Positions 29,601 through 40,557 of a stretch of DNA of 64,000 bases are shown here, piece after piece. The stretch's first letter is position 1. Each line of letters starts with the position of its first letter. The translations under genes were made by a program, and so were the position numbers. The stretch is from Tritrichomonas musculus (taxonomy: Eukaryota > Parabasalia > Tritrichomonadida > Tritrichomonadidae), in NCBI GenBank assembly GCA_039105265.1, contig JAPFFF010000014.1, positions 62,001 to 126,000 on the forward strand, read 5' to 3'. The notes beneath the pieces were generated by a model that made no database searches, had not been told where the DNA came from, and saw only the letters and a program-made list of their open reading frames with translations.

Positions 29601-32501
29601 AATCTGGCTATTTAACTGAGCTTCTTGAGTGTGATTCAATTCAATTTCTCTCTTTAAATTGTCAATTTCAGTCAAAAATGACATTTTTTGTTTCTGTGCT
29701 GCAGAATCAAGTTCTTGCTTCTGCTTTTCAAATTGACCTTTAAGTCTTTCAATTGTCTTGTTGTGTTCAGCAATTGCCTTGTTCATTTTATCAACTGTGT
29801 TTTCTTTCTGTTGTTGCAACTGCTTCTGTAATTCATTCCTTTCATTTTCAAGCAAGGCCAAATCTTTTTCTTTTTGGACCTGAGTTTTTTGAATGTCTTC
29901 ATTCAATTTTTCAACTTGTGATTGTAAACCTTCGATTTTGATTCCAAGGACATTTTGCTGTGTTTGTGATTCAGTCAACTTTTGTTTCAATTGAGTATTT
30001 TCTTCTATGAGTTGTGAAACTTGTTTCTTAGATGAATCTTTCAATTCTTTCAATTCTTCGGTTAATTCACCTTTAATTTCACCTAGTTCTGAAATTTCTT
30101 CATTTGCTTTGTCGAGCTTCTCTTTGAGACTGTCCAGCTGTCTCTCGTTGTTCTTGTTTTGCTTGGATAATTGACTGAATTCAGTCACGAGTTTGGCTTT
30201 TTCTGAAGAAACCGTTACAAGGCTGCTTTGAACATTCTTCAACTGCTCGTTTTGTTGCTCTAGTCGTGCAACTGAATTGCTCAATGACTCGATCTTCGAT
30301 TGCTGCTCTTTCATGATCGAGTCATTCGTTTCGTGTTGAAGTTGAAGATTGCTATTTTCAGATTGAATGACTTCGTTTTCTTTGGTGACCTGATTGAGTT
30401 TATTTTTGGTCGTAGTAAGTTGGGTCTGAAGGTCATATATTTGACCTTTCGATTCTTCTGAAAGTTGCTGAAATTCGGCGGTTTTTGAGGCCAAATCTCT
30501 TTCTAAGGTTTTCTTGCTGGTTTCAAGTAATTTGTTCGTAGTTTCAAGTGATTCATAATTGTTGGTCAAGTCAAAGATTGATTGTTCTTTCTCATTCAAG
30601 GTTTGCTCGAGTTGTTGGACTTTGGTCATATATTTAGATATTGTACCTTCGTTCTCTTTTAGTTTAGCTGACTGTATTCTGAGATTGTTCTCGTTATTTC
30701 CATTCGTTTCTTCGAGTTCTTGAAGTTGGTTCTTTAATGTTTGAATTGTTGATGTCATCGATTGTTGTTGCTGAGTAAAGATTCGAATCGAATTATCTTT
30801 GTCTTTAGTTACTTCATCTATTTCACTCTGTAGTGATTCTATTTCTTTCATCTTTTGCTTGACTTCAAGTTGTAATTGTTGATTCTCATTACTCATCTTT
30901 GTCTGCGCTTTTTGATTGGTGGCTATTTGAGCTTTAAGGTTCTTTGATTTTTCTTTCTTTGTTGCAATTACTTTTTGAAGGCGTACAATTTCTGCTTGAA
31001 GATCAGATATCTTCTTTTGTTTGGACTTTGTTTCATTTTGAATCTCTTCGATTTGAATGCTTGCCTCTTTATCTCCTTTTTCTTTCTCATCAATGAGTTT
31101 GTCATAATTTGACTGTAACTGATCAAATTTAGTAGATAATTGTGAATTCTTTTCTGTCAAAGTTTCTTTCTCTGATGTTAATAAAGTAATCTTTTGATTT
31201 AATTTGTCAAGTTCAATTGTTTTCTCAGATAACTGTTCCTTCAAAATGTTGACTTTCTCAATTTGTTTTTGAACACTGGTAATTTCTGTTCCTATTGTTC
31301 CAACTGTTTTCTTTAAGTCATCTTTCTCAGTTGTTAATTCGCTTATTTTCTCTTTCAAAGCATGATTTTCTGCTTCAGTTGATCGTAATGCTTTAACTTT
31401 TAATTTAAGTTCTTTTAACTCTGATTTTAAGTTTGTGTTTTCTTCTGTAAAATCGCTTACATTTTGTCTTAAGTTTTCATTGTCAGATTGTAATCTTGTT
31501 AAGTTTTGTGTTAAAATTGAGATTTGATCTTTTGAATTTTGCAATTGAGTCTTTAATTGGTCGAGAGTTTCATCATTTATTTCATTTTGATGGAGCAAAC
31601 GAGAATTTTCGGCTTCATAATTTTTCACTTGTGAAGAAAGTCTCATATTCTCAGATTGGGCTTGTTGTAAGCTTGATTTTAATGATGACAACTTATCATT
31701 AACAAGGCGTAAGCTATTCGATAAGTTTGTATTATCCTGGGTAATCTTTGCTTGCGTATTTCTTACGTTTTTCATGTCCATTGACATCATTTGAATTTGG
31801 TGATCTTTGTCTCTTATATTTGATTTTAATGATTCATTTTCATTTCTTAATATTTGAAAATCAGTATCTTTTGATGAAATGTCTTGGATAAGACTATCAA
31901 TTTTATTTTGAAGTGCATTAATGGTCTCGTTATTTTGAATATTCCTTTGTATTTGTAAATCGTTAACATTCTTTTTTAAGGCATTAATCGCTTCATTCTG
32001 ACACTGATTTGCATGGTCAACTTGATTTTTCTCATCTATTAGTTTTTTGTATTTTTCTGTTGTTGTTACATATGATTCTTTAAGTTCTTTGAATTTTTTA
32101 GATACACTTTTATATTTTTCAATTAGTTTTTCTTCTCTTTGATGCGAGTTTTCTAATTCTTCAGCTAACCTTGCAATTTGGTTTGAATCATTATTTGTCT
32201 TGCCTGATATTTCAATAATTTTTTTATGAAGACAAGCAATTTCATTGGTCTGATATTTTTGGTAAGCGTCATCATTTTGGTTACAATTGTCGTTAAATTG
32301 ATTTGAACTTCGGAGTATTCCTTCTTGCGATGCGGCTAATTGATCTTTGAGTTCGCTATTTTCTTGTTTCAATTGCTCCACTTGGTTTTGATAAGAGCGT
32401 ATAATTTTTTGATAATTACATGGATTGTCAACTGAGTCCAAAGGTGGATCATCGCTAACGGTATTTTTTGTTTTAGTACTTGATCTATGTGAGTGTTTCA
32501 T
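26610..32501 (-). CDS. Giant coiled-coil protein
   Basis: The 1963-residue protein is almost wholly heptad-patterned coiled coil rich in Glu, Lys, Gln, Asn and Leu. Breaks occur near residues 1040-1120 (Ser/Asp/Cys-rich, with DDDYRSCTCDNNYYQHD) and near 1790-1830 (SPQRQNGSMSPTSYLNSPS, proline/serine-rich with possible proline-directed phosphorylation sites). There is no motor, zinc finger or membrane span. Such proteins are common in trichomonads and often mislabelled as viral inclusion proteins. A golgin, centrosome or cytoskeletal tether role is plausible but cannot be chosen from sequence. It begins at an ATG and the frame is unbroken over 5.9 kb. Confidence 0.9.
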   Translation of the reverse strand: MKHSHRSSTKTKNTVSDDPPLDSVDNPCNYQKIIRSYQNQVEQLKQENSELKDQLAASQEGILRSSNQFNDNCNQNDDAYQKYQTNEIACLHKKIIEISGKTNNDSNQIARLAEELENSHQREEKLIEKYKSVSKKFKELKESYVTTTEKYKKLIDEKNQVDHANQCQNEAINALKKNVNDLQIQRNIQNNETINALQNKIDSLIQDISSKDTDFQILRNENESLKSNIRDKDHQIQMMSMDMKNVRNTQAKITQDNTNLSNSLRLVNDKLSSLKSSLQQAQSENMRLSSQVKNYEAENSRLLHQNEINDETLDQLKTQLQNSKDQISILTQNLTRLQSDNENLRQNVSDFTEENTNLKSELKELKLKVKALRSTEAENHALKEKISELTTEKDDLKKTVGTIGTEITSVQKQIEKVNILKEQLSEKTIELDKLNQKITLLTSEKETLTEKNSQLSTKFDQLQSNYDKLIDEKEKGDKEASIQIEEIQNETKSKQKKISDLQAEIVRLQKVIATKKEKSKNLKAQIATNQKAQTKMSNENQQLQLEVKQKMKEIESLQSEIDEVTKDKDNSIRIFTQQQQSMTSTIQTLKNQLQELEETNGNNENNLRIQSAKLKENEGTISKYMTKVQQLEQTLNEKEQSIFDLTNNYESLETTNKLLETSKKTLERDLASKTAEFQQLSEESKGQIYDLQTQLTTTKNKLNQVTKENEVIQSENSNLQLQHETNDSIMKEQQSKIESLSNSVARLEQQNEQLKNVQSSLVTVSSEKAKLVTEFSQLSKQNKNNERQLDSLKEKLDKANEEISELGEIKGELTEELKELKDSSKKQVSQLIEENTQLKQKLTESQTQQNVLGIKIEGLQSQVEKLNEDIQKTQVQKEKDLALLENERNELQKQLQQQKENTVDKMNKAIAEHNKTIERLKGQFEKQKQELDSAAQKQKMSFLTEIDNLKREIELNHTQEAQLNSQIQTLQSTLNKQQQEIDNLSQTKSELIQQNERTVQEKQALSIDVEQRQAQIKDLNKQVQNCLKEKRQLEHVIRNIIDPSSSCSDNGEDDDYRSCTCDNNYYQHDSEDDEVRDDFEASIISNGSFDDNNNNSLSSPKRSTILSTRTPRSLKLPKTNTFKLKGKVEEHKLQFESMKNSLNELKIINNKLMTENQDLKNQISSNNQENIDEKNSITQQLVKVRTEKVSLQQENDQLKEIKKQLELKVSEQEEQIYHLGNENEELENELKEKRKSLHQTKSNHSQAIESMMNQFTATNQTALSEKENQTNLIKKLKNDLQTQQQINEALEQQLAQFQSSDKQNDSLREEIDRQNQIIEDLRNQIEEFKMRSNSLQNENSKLRTKNSSIQQKVEKTTSEIQSMNSIANKCEMKENEVKELRDKVSSIEKEKSKDDITINSLKRDNQTLQDKLNRANSKCDNFERQNQQLQNNINSLTQKVNENKQEIQEYKEQINSLKSYKDQVVSVNASLKQLREKFEKTKSKKDKLKRELKDSQSSNNKLQTSLTQLENEIDHNQQIADLKSQLEESNYKIEQLNLKIQELQTQNIRQREEIERSQINPSKNRKGGSLFDDLIEEEDENEAKINKLHKEIKKLKEHISQLEAQNEENSSLNQTLEDQNNKLRSENMKNRSKIESLERELESKRRDFAQIETNHQLELEGFKRKLELAQIEQEDAVNEKHAQSRKMNAFLDKKNKESEQMAIQISEQTSLVIKLKKKLAKLQNENQDLNQKNEFEVGRLSDENKQLNSNLARTQKELQKLQDEFALRLKYAKVKGQNERLLSPQRQNGSMSPTSYLNSPSNNQLANQLLTLQNENERLREKLKRNAKNILNNEAVDETLKLKLKSLEDEVKVLKKENARLLSNGNNDANNNRSDQDLNQIINDDLSQFLSDGEIEGKPIEYYQKKYSEVSLKLKKTIKMNSTLSQLLEKSHQRNLEMEEKLQNLRKDNLTLTEKLRGQISKK

Positions 32502-32909
32502 TATTTAGTCTGCTTTATAGGTGTAAAATCGTTGTTGTGCAGCAAATTTCTTCTTATTAATTTAAACGGATGGATATAATTTTAAGTACGTTTAACTTCA
32601 TCTCAAAAGTAAAAAAAAAGTGATGTAAAAAAAGTAAATAAAAATTCAGAATGATAGATGCCATCCATTTATAAAAAGCAACTTTTTTTTTTGATTTCCT
32701 ATTTGAGGAGACAAATGTAATTACTATTTTTTTATTATTTAATAAATAAATAAATAAATAAATAAAAAAAACAAATCGAAACGATTTGAAAATATTAAAA
32801 ATATTACTAAGAGGATTTCATATTGTCCAAAGTATACATATAGATATATGAATAGTAATAACTTGTAAATAAAAATATGTTATTACAAAATGTGTAATAT
32901 AAAGTATTG
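32502..32909. other. Spacer with (AAAT)n microsatellite
   Basis: This spacer separates two minus-strand genes. A short AAAT/TAAA tandem repeat lies near 32740-32768. No gene is visible. Confidence 0.5.
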
Positions 32910-33887
32910 TTATTTCAGGTTAGGCAAAACTAGTCGTAATCTTGATTTACTTTCATCATGTGTTCTGTTAAGAAGCGAGCTAATGTCATAAGTAAATTTA
33001 ATTTTGCTATTTTCATTATGTACAGGTAAAACTTCATTTGATTGTTTTGATTCACATGAATTCGATGACAATGAAGCATGAAGATCTGAATCTTCGTTCA
33101 TTTTTTGATATGAATCAATGGGAAAACCGTATTTTGCGCAAATATCATCAGGAAGATCTGAAATAAAGCAAATTGGAGCATCTTCACTAGCTTTTCGTAT
33201 ACACCAGTGCCTCGGATTTATCCACTTATGAACCATAGATGTGATTGCTGATGATTCGTTGCTATCAAAGAAATTTGGTGAAGTATTGTTTGTTATAGTA
33301 GAATCGCTTGATTTGTGTGAATTACTTTTATTGCCCATTAAAATATCAGGTAGAATTTCACAAAAGAAACCATTTAAATCTTGAGGAGATCGATAAACTC
33401 CAAATCCAAGTTTTTGAAAGCATCCATTAACGCATGATTTTGATCTTTTGGTTAATCTTTTCAGTTTATCAGTGTTAACAAGTAAGAAGCCGTTTCCAAA
33501 TAGAATACCACATACGATTCCTCGCAATATTCCTGATGAATTATCAGTATTATTGAAGTCATCATCATTGTAATTACAATTGTCATTCATATTCAACGCA
33601 TTTTTGAATTTGTGAATACGAACATCATCTTTTTGGTTTTGCGTCTTTCCTCTTACCACAAAATTATGAATAAAATTGAGATGTTTTATAAATGTCGACA
33701 TCCCAAAATTTCTTTTGTTTCTATCATCAGCTAACTGAAAATAAGTGGCAATCTTTGTAAATTCGGTCTGTTCTTGAGCAGTCAATTTGCAAATTAATGG
33801 TTCATTGAATGGTTGTGCCGGAAGTGGTATAAGAAAGCCCTGTTGAAATCGTTGATTGTCACTTTGAAGTGATATATCAACAAGCAT
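32910..33887 (-). CDS. IBD-domain transcription factor (initiator-binding protein family)
   Basis: The 325-residue protein matches the parabasalid initiator-binding domain known from IBP39 of Trichomonas vaginalis. The helical N-part (LTAQEQTEFTKIATYFQLAD) is followed by the DNA-binding core: RGIVCGILFGNGFLLVNTDKL, then KRLTKRSKSCVNGCFQKLGF, and later the WINPRHWCIR segment. In this family the VCGI and KSKSxxNGxxQxLG motifs form the winged helix that contacts the TCA(Py)(T/A) start element. A Ser/Asn-rich insert (about 105-120) and a Ser-rich region (about 190-220) are low complexity. Assignment is from remembered family motifs. Members are numerous, so a general or specific factor cannot be distinguished. 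Confidence 0.8.
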   Translation of the reverse strand: MLVDISLQSDNQRFQQGFLIPLPAQPFNEPLICKLTAQEQTEFTKIATYFQLADDRNKRNFGMSTFIKHLNFIHNFVVRGKTQNQKDDVRIHKFKNALNMNDNCNYNDDDFNNTDNSSGILRGIVCGILFGNGFLLVNTDKLKRLTKRSKSCVNGCFQKLGFGVYRSPQDLNGFFCEILPDILMGNKSNSHKSSDSTITNNTSPNFFDSNESSAITSMVHKWINPRHWCIRKASEDAPICFISDLPDDICAKYGFPIDSYQKMNEDSDLHASLSSNSCESKQSNEVLPVHNENSKIKFTYDISSLLNRTHDESKSRLRLVLPNLK

Positions 33888-36277
33888 ACCAATAATATAA
33901 TTTGAATCGAATAATTATTCAAATATTTTGAATGAATTTAATTTCTTAAATGAATTATGTAAATATCATTATATAGTTAATAATTTCGGTAAGAAAATGT
34001 ATAATGAATAAATTGAAAGATGAATGATTGGTCAGGATTAATATAAATGTTTATCGTTATGGTGAATTAGAAACCTTATTGAAACTTGAAATTGATAGAA
34101 TTATTGAAAAATTTAATTCAAATAACTTGAATGATGTGGCCATTGAAAATAAAAAGAAACATTTGTTTTGCTAATCCAAATGACATTATTTTTGGAATAT
34201 AAGATAAAATGAAGAGATGAGTTTTATAAATGTTTTTTTCAAATATCCAATTGAAATTTGCTTATCTTTTGAATTTTGATTTTTATTTCAAATTTTTATC
34301 CTTTTGTATATTAGTTTTGAGCATTAAATTAATCTATTTTTCTATATAAATATAATTAAAGTTTATTTATAAAATGGATAATATAATTCGGACCAGACAA
34401 ATAACCTCTCAAATTTTTTTTAAAAAACAATTGATAAATCTTGAAAGCTAAACAAAGCAATTATCATATTTTTTTCGAAAAAAATTATACAACACAAATC
34501 AGTAATGTTTAAACGTAGAAACTGGAAGAGCTGAGATGTAATTAAGAGTTTCGAATTACATGAAGAATTTCTTATTCCAAAAAAAGAAGCATATCTTTCA
34601 AAATTACGCCAAAAATACGTCAATAAAATGAGGAACTTACGACAGAAAATATATGGATGCTTGAAAATAGGGAAGTAAAATTTATTTTTTAAATAAATTT
34701 TATTTTTAAATATCAACTTTTTCATAATATAAAATATAAAATTGAATATTTTTTTTTAATCAGACCAGTTTTGAGAGAAAAACGTATGTAATTTCTGAAG
34801 AAAGAAAAATAAAATTTTAAAATTGAATGCATAAAGTTATATGTAACATTGAAATTGTGGTATGGTTATGGGTCGTAGTACCACCGTGGTACAACGATAA
34901 AAATACGTTTTGCGTTTTTTGAAAATTTATGAATATCTCTTTTTCAATTTAATATAATTAAATAAATTCCATTTAGAACTTTTTATATTTTTAATTAAAT
35001 AATTTTAGACGATAATTCATTGAACTATTCAAACTTTTTGGGAAATCATTTACTGTTAAATATCATGAAATGATATTGATTTTTAGATGTATAATGTATT
35101 ATTTTATATTCAAATACATTTCCATTTTCTAATCATTTAGTTAAAAATAATTTTATCTTCAATGTAATTAAAAAAAATGCATTTGTTGGTTTTATGCAAT
35201 ATAGATTTAACTTTTCTGAAATATCAAACATTTTTTAGATAATATAAAGTGTCAATACATATTTTTATCTATGTGATATATATGATTACATACTATAAAA
35301 TAATCGCATTTAATCGTTCGCAACTTTATTTCAAAATGAAATTTGCATCAAATACCATTCAATAAATATCTAATATTATTAGGTATTATTTGGTTTTCAT
35401 ATCATATATAAATTATATTTAATATATATTTGATTTACATTTGAAATATATTTATAATAAATAAAATAAGCATAAAATAAAAAATTTTTTTGTACTTAAC
35501 AGTTTTTGATAATAGTATAGAAAAATTATTTCAAGCACCATTCTTAATTTATTAAATGATAATGTATAAATGCAATTATTTTATTTCATTCAATTCTAAA
35601 TTATTATATCTTATTAAAAATAACTTGTAAATGTTATTATAAATATTATAATATATATATGTATATATTTAAAAATAAATATCATATTTAATATTAGTAA
35701 ATTCTAATTTTAATATAAAAACATAAGAATTTAATTACTAATATTTTCTTAGAAACAAAAATTGATAAAATTATATAGAATTTTAAATTGAGAAAATTCT
35801 GAGTAAGATTATATTTATTTCCACATTCAATTATAATATACATATATAGTTGCGCAACATTAATTTTGTAGTTCCGGACCTCATTTATCTCTTATAATAT
35901 ATATCATTAAATTTAAATTATTAATATAAAACAAAAGTGTTTTTTTATGGTTGCACCACCCATGTCTGATTTATATCCAATTTTGAAAAGAAAAATATAA
36001 TATTAATAAATATATAAATAAATTTCATTATATAAATAAGTTGCTTTATACTCTCATTTTCAAGAAAAAATACATTTTTCTTAGTATTTTTGTATGTTAT
36101 TAATTTTAGTGAAGTGAAATGATTGTTTTCGGTGAAGTGAAGTTATTAGTAAAAAGATTTTTGAAAAATATAAATATGCTCATCTTCATAAAAATATTAA
36201 TAAAAATATTTTATATATAGTATATATAATAATTAATATGATATAAAAATATATTAAATATTTAATATATAGAAAAG
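33888..36277. other. AT-rich gene-free region
   Basis: No credible gene is seen. Around 34540-34680 the plus strand has a short coding-like trace (IPKKEAYLSKLRQKYVNKM), perhaps a gene scrap. A small perfect palindrome, GTACCACCGTGGTAC, lies at 34878-34892. The rest is low-complexity A/T sequence. Confidence 0.5.
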
Positions 36278-38479
36278 ATGTGTGTGGAAACTTCCTTGTT
36301 TTAAAATATGGCCAAATTATTGATGTTCTATTAGATATTATTATTTTTATTATACATATATAATATTATTTAATCATTTTATTTATTAATATTCTTACGT
36401 TAGATAATGATATATTTAAAATAATACGAAATAATAATTGAATAGAAATTTATAATTTTTCATAGAATTTTTTGATTTTTTGAAAATAAAAACATAATTA
36501 AAATTAAATATTTCCTATGTTGACATTTATTATATTTATATATTTACTGATTTAATATTTGTATTTCCTTTTATTGATTTATATTGATATTTATTTTATA
36601 TAATTATTTTTTTTTATAAGTGATATTGATAATAAATTAATTAATTATGTAAACTAGTCAAACAATTTATTTTTTCTATGCTCAATTGAAATTGAAAGAG
36701 TTAAGTGAAACTCTTTTGAGAGAAATAAAAAATGTAAAATATAGAAAAAATTTTATAAATATTCATTAATACCCATGTCTTTTACTATTAATTATAATCT
36801 TATATTATTTATATATAATAATTATTTTTATTATATATTATAATAATAATAATAATAATATATAATTAATTATTCGATGCGGTAAATCTTATTTAATAAA
36901 TTCTTATCATAAATTAATAACTCATATCACTAAGTTCAGAAAAAATAAAATCATTAAAAATGGTTATTATTAAAGAAATTGCTATATATTTTATATATTA
37001 TATACTAATATATATATTAGAAATATATATTAAAAATATTATTACTTAGATATTCTCATAAAACAAAAAGATATTTTTATTTAAAACTAAAAGTTCAGAA
37101 AATATTCATATCACTAAATTAAGAGAAAATTTTGATTTAAAACTCAGTTTATTCCAGGTATATAATTATTCGATCTTTATATAATATATAAACATATATA
37201 TATATATATATATATATGCATTATAAAAATATATAAACTGTTTATATACAGATATGTTTTAATAGTAGAAAGATAACAATATTTAAAACTAAAAGTTCAG
37301 AAAATAATCATATCACTTAGAGCTAATTATTTTAATAATAAGAAAAAAGCATAAAAAATATGCAAATATGATATTTCAATATTAAATAATTTATATTTAT
37401 TTGGATATAATGCTATACAAAAAATTTAAAGTTTTAATATAAAATGATTATGAATATATTTAAAAGATATTTTATAGTTCTTTTTCTGAACTTAGTGATA
37501 TGAGTTTTTTCTGAACTTTTAGTTTCAAATATTAATATCTTGTTTTAGATATATATATATTCATCCATAATTTGCTATATTTAATATATTGTAGAGTATA
37601 AAATATATATGATTATAATTAGTTTACGATAAAATAAAACAAAAAAAATATTTATGATTTTATCCTATAGATTGATGTGATATGAATCATCTCACTTTAT
37701 TCAGAATTTATAAAATCGGATTTATTTCATATAATAATATATCAAATACTTAATACTAATCATTATATATATATATAAAGAATAATAAAGATTATAAGAT
37801 GGTAATATTATCTAATTAATTATAATCATGCTGGATATATATATAAATATTATTTTAATTTTCTATATTTTACATTTTTTATTTATTTCAAAAAAGTATC
37901 ACTTAACTCTTTCAATTTCAATTGAGCATAGAAAAAATAAAATATTTGACTAGTTTATTATAAAAAATAATTCATAAACAATTGAATATTTTTTTATTTA
38001 TAATAAATTAAATAAAACTCAAAATGATATGATATATCATCCGATAAATTGGCAAGAAATAACTGGAATATATCATATATACAAAATAAATATATAATTA
38101 ATAAATTTAATAAATGTTTTAATTATTAAAATTTTAGATAAATATTGAGATAATAATGATTTTTTATCTCTTGTAATATTTTATTTTTTCTCGATAAATC
38201 ACAATAATATTCTAATAATAATGGAAAATATAATAATAGATATCCAATAAAAAAATGAATATATTTATATATAACAAAAAAATTTATAATTGAGAAATAT
38301 TTGATGAAATATATCCAAAAAATTAATATGCAATTGGCCCAAAAAAAGTATCCACAATGATATAATATAATTAATAATCCTAGAATATATAACTTATATC
38401 CGCAAATATAATCAAGATAAGCTTAAAACTAATAAAATACAAATTTTAAAATAACGTATTTTTTAGTTTCCACACACAT
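36278..38479. mobile_element. 2.2 kb non-autonomous DNA transposon (15-bp TIR, 8-bp TSD)
   Basis: The ends are a perfect 15-bp inverted repeat, ATGTGTGTGGAAACT at 36278-36292 and its complement at 38465-38479. They are flanked by the identical 8-bp repeat TAGAAAAG at 36270-36277 and 38480-38487. There is no ORF; the body is extremely AT-rich. Inside lies a second, longer inverted repeat of about 100 bp (36651-36751 / 37855-37956). The 8-bp duplication suggests a hAT-type mobiliser, but the terminal sequence differs from the element at 170-1300 and from the intact hAT at 55529. Confidence 0.8.
36651..37956. repeat. Internal ~100-bp inverted repeat, possible nested element
   Basis: The arm starting AAACTAGTCAAA at 36651 is repeated inverted, ending TTTGACTAGTTT at 37956. 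Similarity runs about 100 bp. Within it, the motif CATATCACTAAGTTCAG occurs near 36925 and inverted near 37490, with variants near 37090 and 37290. This may be a second transposon nested in the 36278-38479 element, or extended subterminal repeats of it. No clear target duplication was found. Confidence 0.65.
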
Positions 38480-38939
38480 TAGAAAAGTAGAAAATAATTA
38501 AAATACAAACTAATTTATTATTTTAAAATTCAATTGAATATCATCGTTTAATTGAATTTTTCATTTTTTTGTTAATTTATCTATTTAAATTATTTTTAAA
38601 AACTTAAATATAAAATACATAATGTATAACGAAATTAAAATAAAATATATTTAAGATAAAATAATGTATTAATAAAAATAATACTAGGATAAAAAATGTT
38701 TATTATCTTAATATAATAAAACAAAACCCCAAAAAAATAAGACCTGAACTTATCCAGCCATCATATTGTTTTAAAATATTTTGGATAATAATTAATTTAA
38801 GTATATTATTATTTGCATTTGTAATTATAATTGTAAACTATTTTATTTCTTTTTGATTAAGATATTTTAATAAAAAAAATTTTCAGTTATTTTTTTCATA
38901 AAGCTCATAGAATTAAATTTTTTTATTTTTTTTATTTTG

Positions 38940-40080
38940 GGGAACTTTTTTTAGCCCCCAAAAATTGAAAGGAAAAATGGGGGAAAAAATGTAAAAATGT
39001 GTTTTTTAGCCCCCACTTTTTTGATAACTTTTTCAATTGAAAATAATCGTAAATTTAATTAAAAAAAGGAGCAAAAAAAGCATATTAAAATAAAATAAAT
39101 GCAAAAAAAGGAAGTTATATGTTAAAAAACATATAAAGATAAATATAAAACGAAAAATTCTAAAAAACATCAATAATTCTTGATGATTACTCTATTAAGA
39201 TAAACTATTTAATGATAGATAGAATAAAAAGGGAAAGAATCATTAACTCATACTGGAAATTATATATTATCTCAAAAAAAGCCATAAAGCTGGTGTTTAT
39301 ACTAACATGAATAAATTATTATATTTCATATTCATTATAAAAATATGAAAGTATAATGTCTGGTTTAAGTTTAAGATCATTTTGGGCAAAAAGAAAATGC
39401 TGCTGCGTTAAATAATTTAATTTAATTTATCCTAAATAAGAATTAATGTGTTTCTTTTATTACCAAAAATTTTGTGAGAATATATGGTCGTAATAGAAAC
39501 TTTTTGAAAACACTCTGACCAAATAAACTATCAAAAATATATATAAAAAAATCGTTTAGCAAACGCAAAATAAAGTCGTTTAGTTTTTTTTTCATGAACA
39601 ACAAAAATAATTAAAAATAGAGAAATTCTTTCGTGAATAAAATAATAAACGATATTCGAAAATAATTACACATATATAACCAAAAACGCAAGAAAAATTT
39701 TTAGAATATATAATCTTTGATTAAACAAAACATTATATATAGAGAAAATATTATAAATAAAACCTTTAATCATTTTATTTCTATCAAATCCAAGATACAA
39801 GATGTCCTTTTTACCCATAAATAGAGATAAATAATAATATCTTTTTTTATTTTCAACAAATTCTATTTATTTATTTAGAAATATGCATATAGGAGCAACA
39901 AAGAAAAAATATTTTGGGAAATACTTGCGAAATGTAAAGTCTATGGGATGAAAAACACTTATGAATAAAAAAAAATGGGGGCTAAAATACAACTTTCAAT
40001 AAAAAAATAAACAAAAAATCATTTAGCCCCCAAAAAGAAATGTGATATGAAAAATGGGGGCTAGAATGCATTTTCCCTTT
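38940..40080. mobile_element. Putative element with terminal TAGCCCCCA repeats
   Basis: Copies of the 9-mer TAGCCCCCA cluster at both ends of about 1.1 kb: 38952 and 39007 direct, 39976 and 40055 inverted, and 40024 direct. The extreme ends GGGGAACTTTTTTTAGCCCCCA and GGGAAAATGCATTCTAGCCCCCA (inverted) are alike. This looks like subterminal repeats of a non-autonomous transposon. Exact borders and target duplication are hidden in A/T runs. One more copy of the motif with similar flank lies near 62113. Confidence 0.45.
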
Positions 40081-40160
40081 TATTTTATTTTATTTTATTT
40101 TATTTTTTTTTTTTTTTTTTAATTAATTTATCAAAAAGAAATAAAATAGTTTAATCTCAT

Positions 40161-40526
40161 AGCCAGATAAATTCCAGGATCAACTCAAATATAGTTATTC
40201 TTTTCTGAAGAACCTTCAAAAAGTGGAAATCATTCTGAAAAAATAATCAAATAAAAAAAATAATAAAATAATCTTTTTATGTTACAAAATTTTTACCGAT
40301 TCTTACCGCCAGCCGCGGGATCTCGACTCGGCTTCGCTTCGTTCAGCCTCGCTCGACGTCCGCTAGGCGGTATGTAGTCTAAAAATTATGTAAAAATATA
40401 AAAAGATTTGTTTTTTTTCAATTATTTTATTTAGATTATTTTTTCTGAATGATTTCCACTTTTTGAAGGTTCTTCAGAAAAGACTAACTATACTTTAGTT
40501 GATCAAAATTCCACAACCAGATAATC
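40161..40526. mobile_element. Foldback element with a GC-rich core
   Basis: The sequence around TTTTCTGAAGAACCTTCAAA at 40201 is repeated inverted at about 40430-40485, and weaker similarity continues to both outer ends, giving arms of roughly 100-130 bp. Between them lies an abrupt GC-rich core (about 40303-40373). It starts TACCGCC, ends GGCGGTA, and contains several CG dinucleotides (CTCGACTCGGCTTCGCTTCG). The core can form its own stem. There is no ORF. It sits directly before the 23-bp repeat array. It is likely a MITE or foldback element; family unknown. Confidence 0.65.
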
Positions 40527-40557
40527 CTACCGCCAGATAATATTATCTTAAATATTG

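Noticed and set aside
34420-34725. 101-codon minus-strand frame
   Set aside because: Phe/Ile/Leu/Lys-rich low complexity in AT-rich DNA; the opposite strand looks slightly more coding-like, and neither is convincing.
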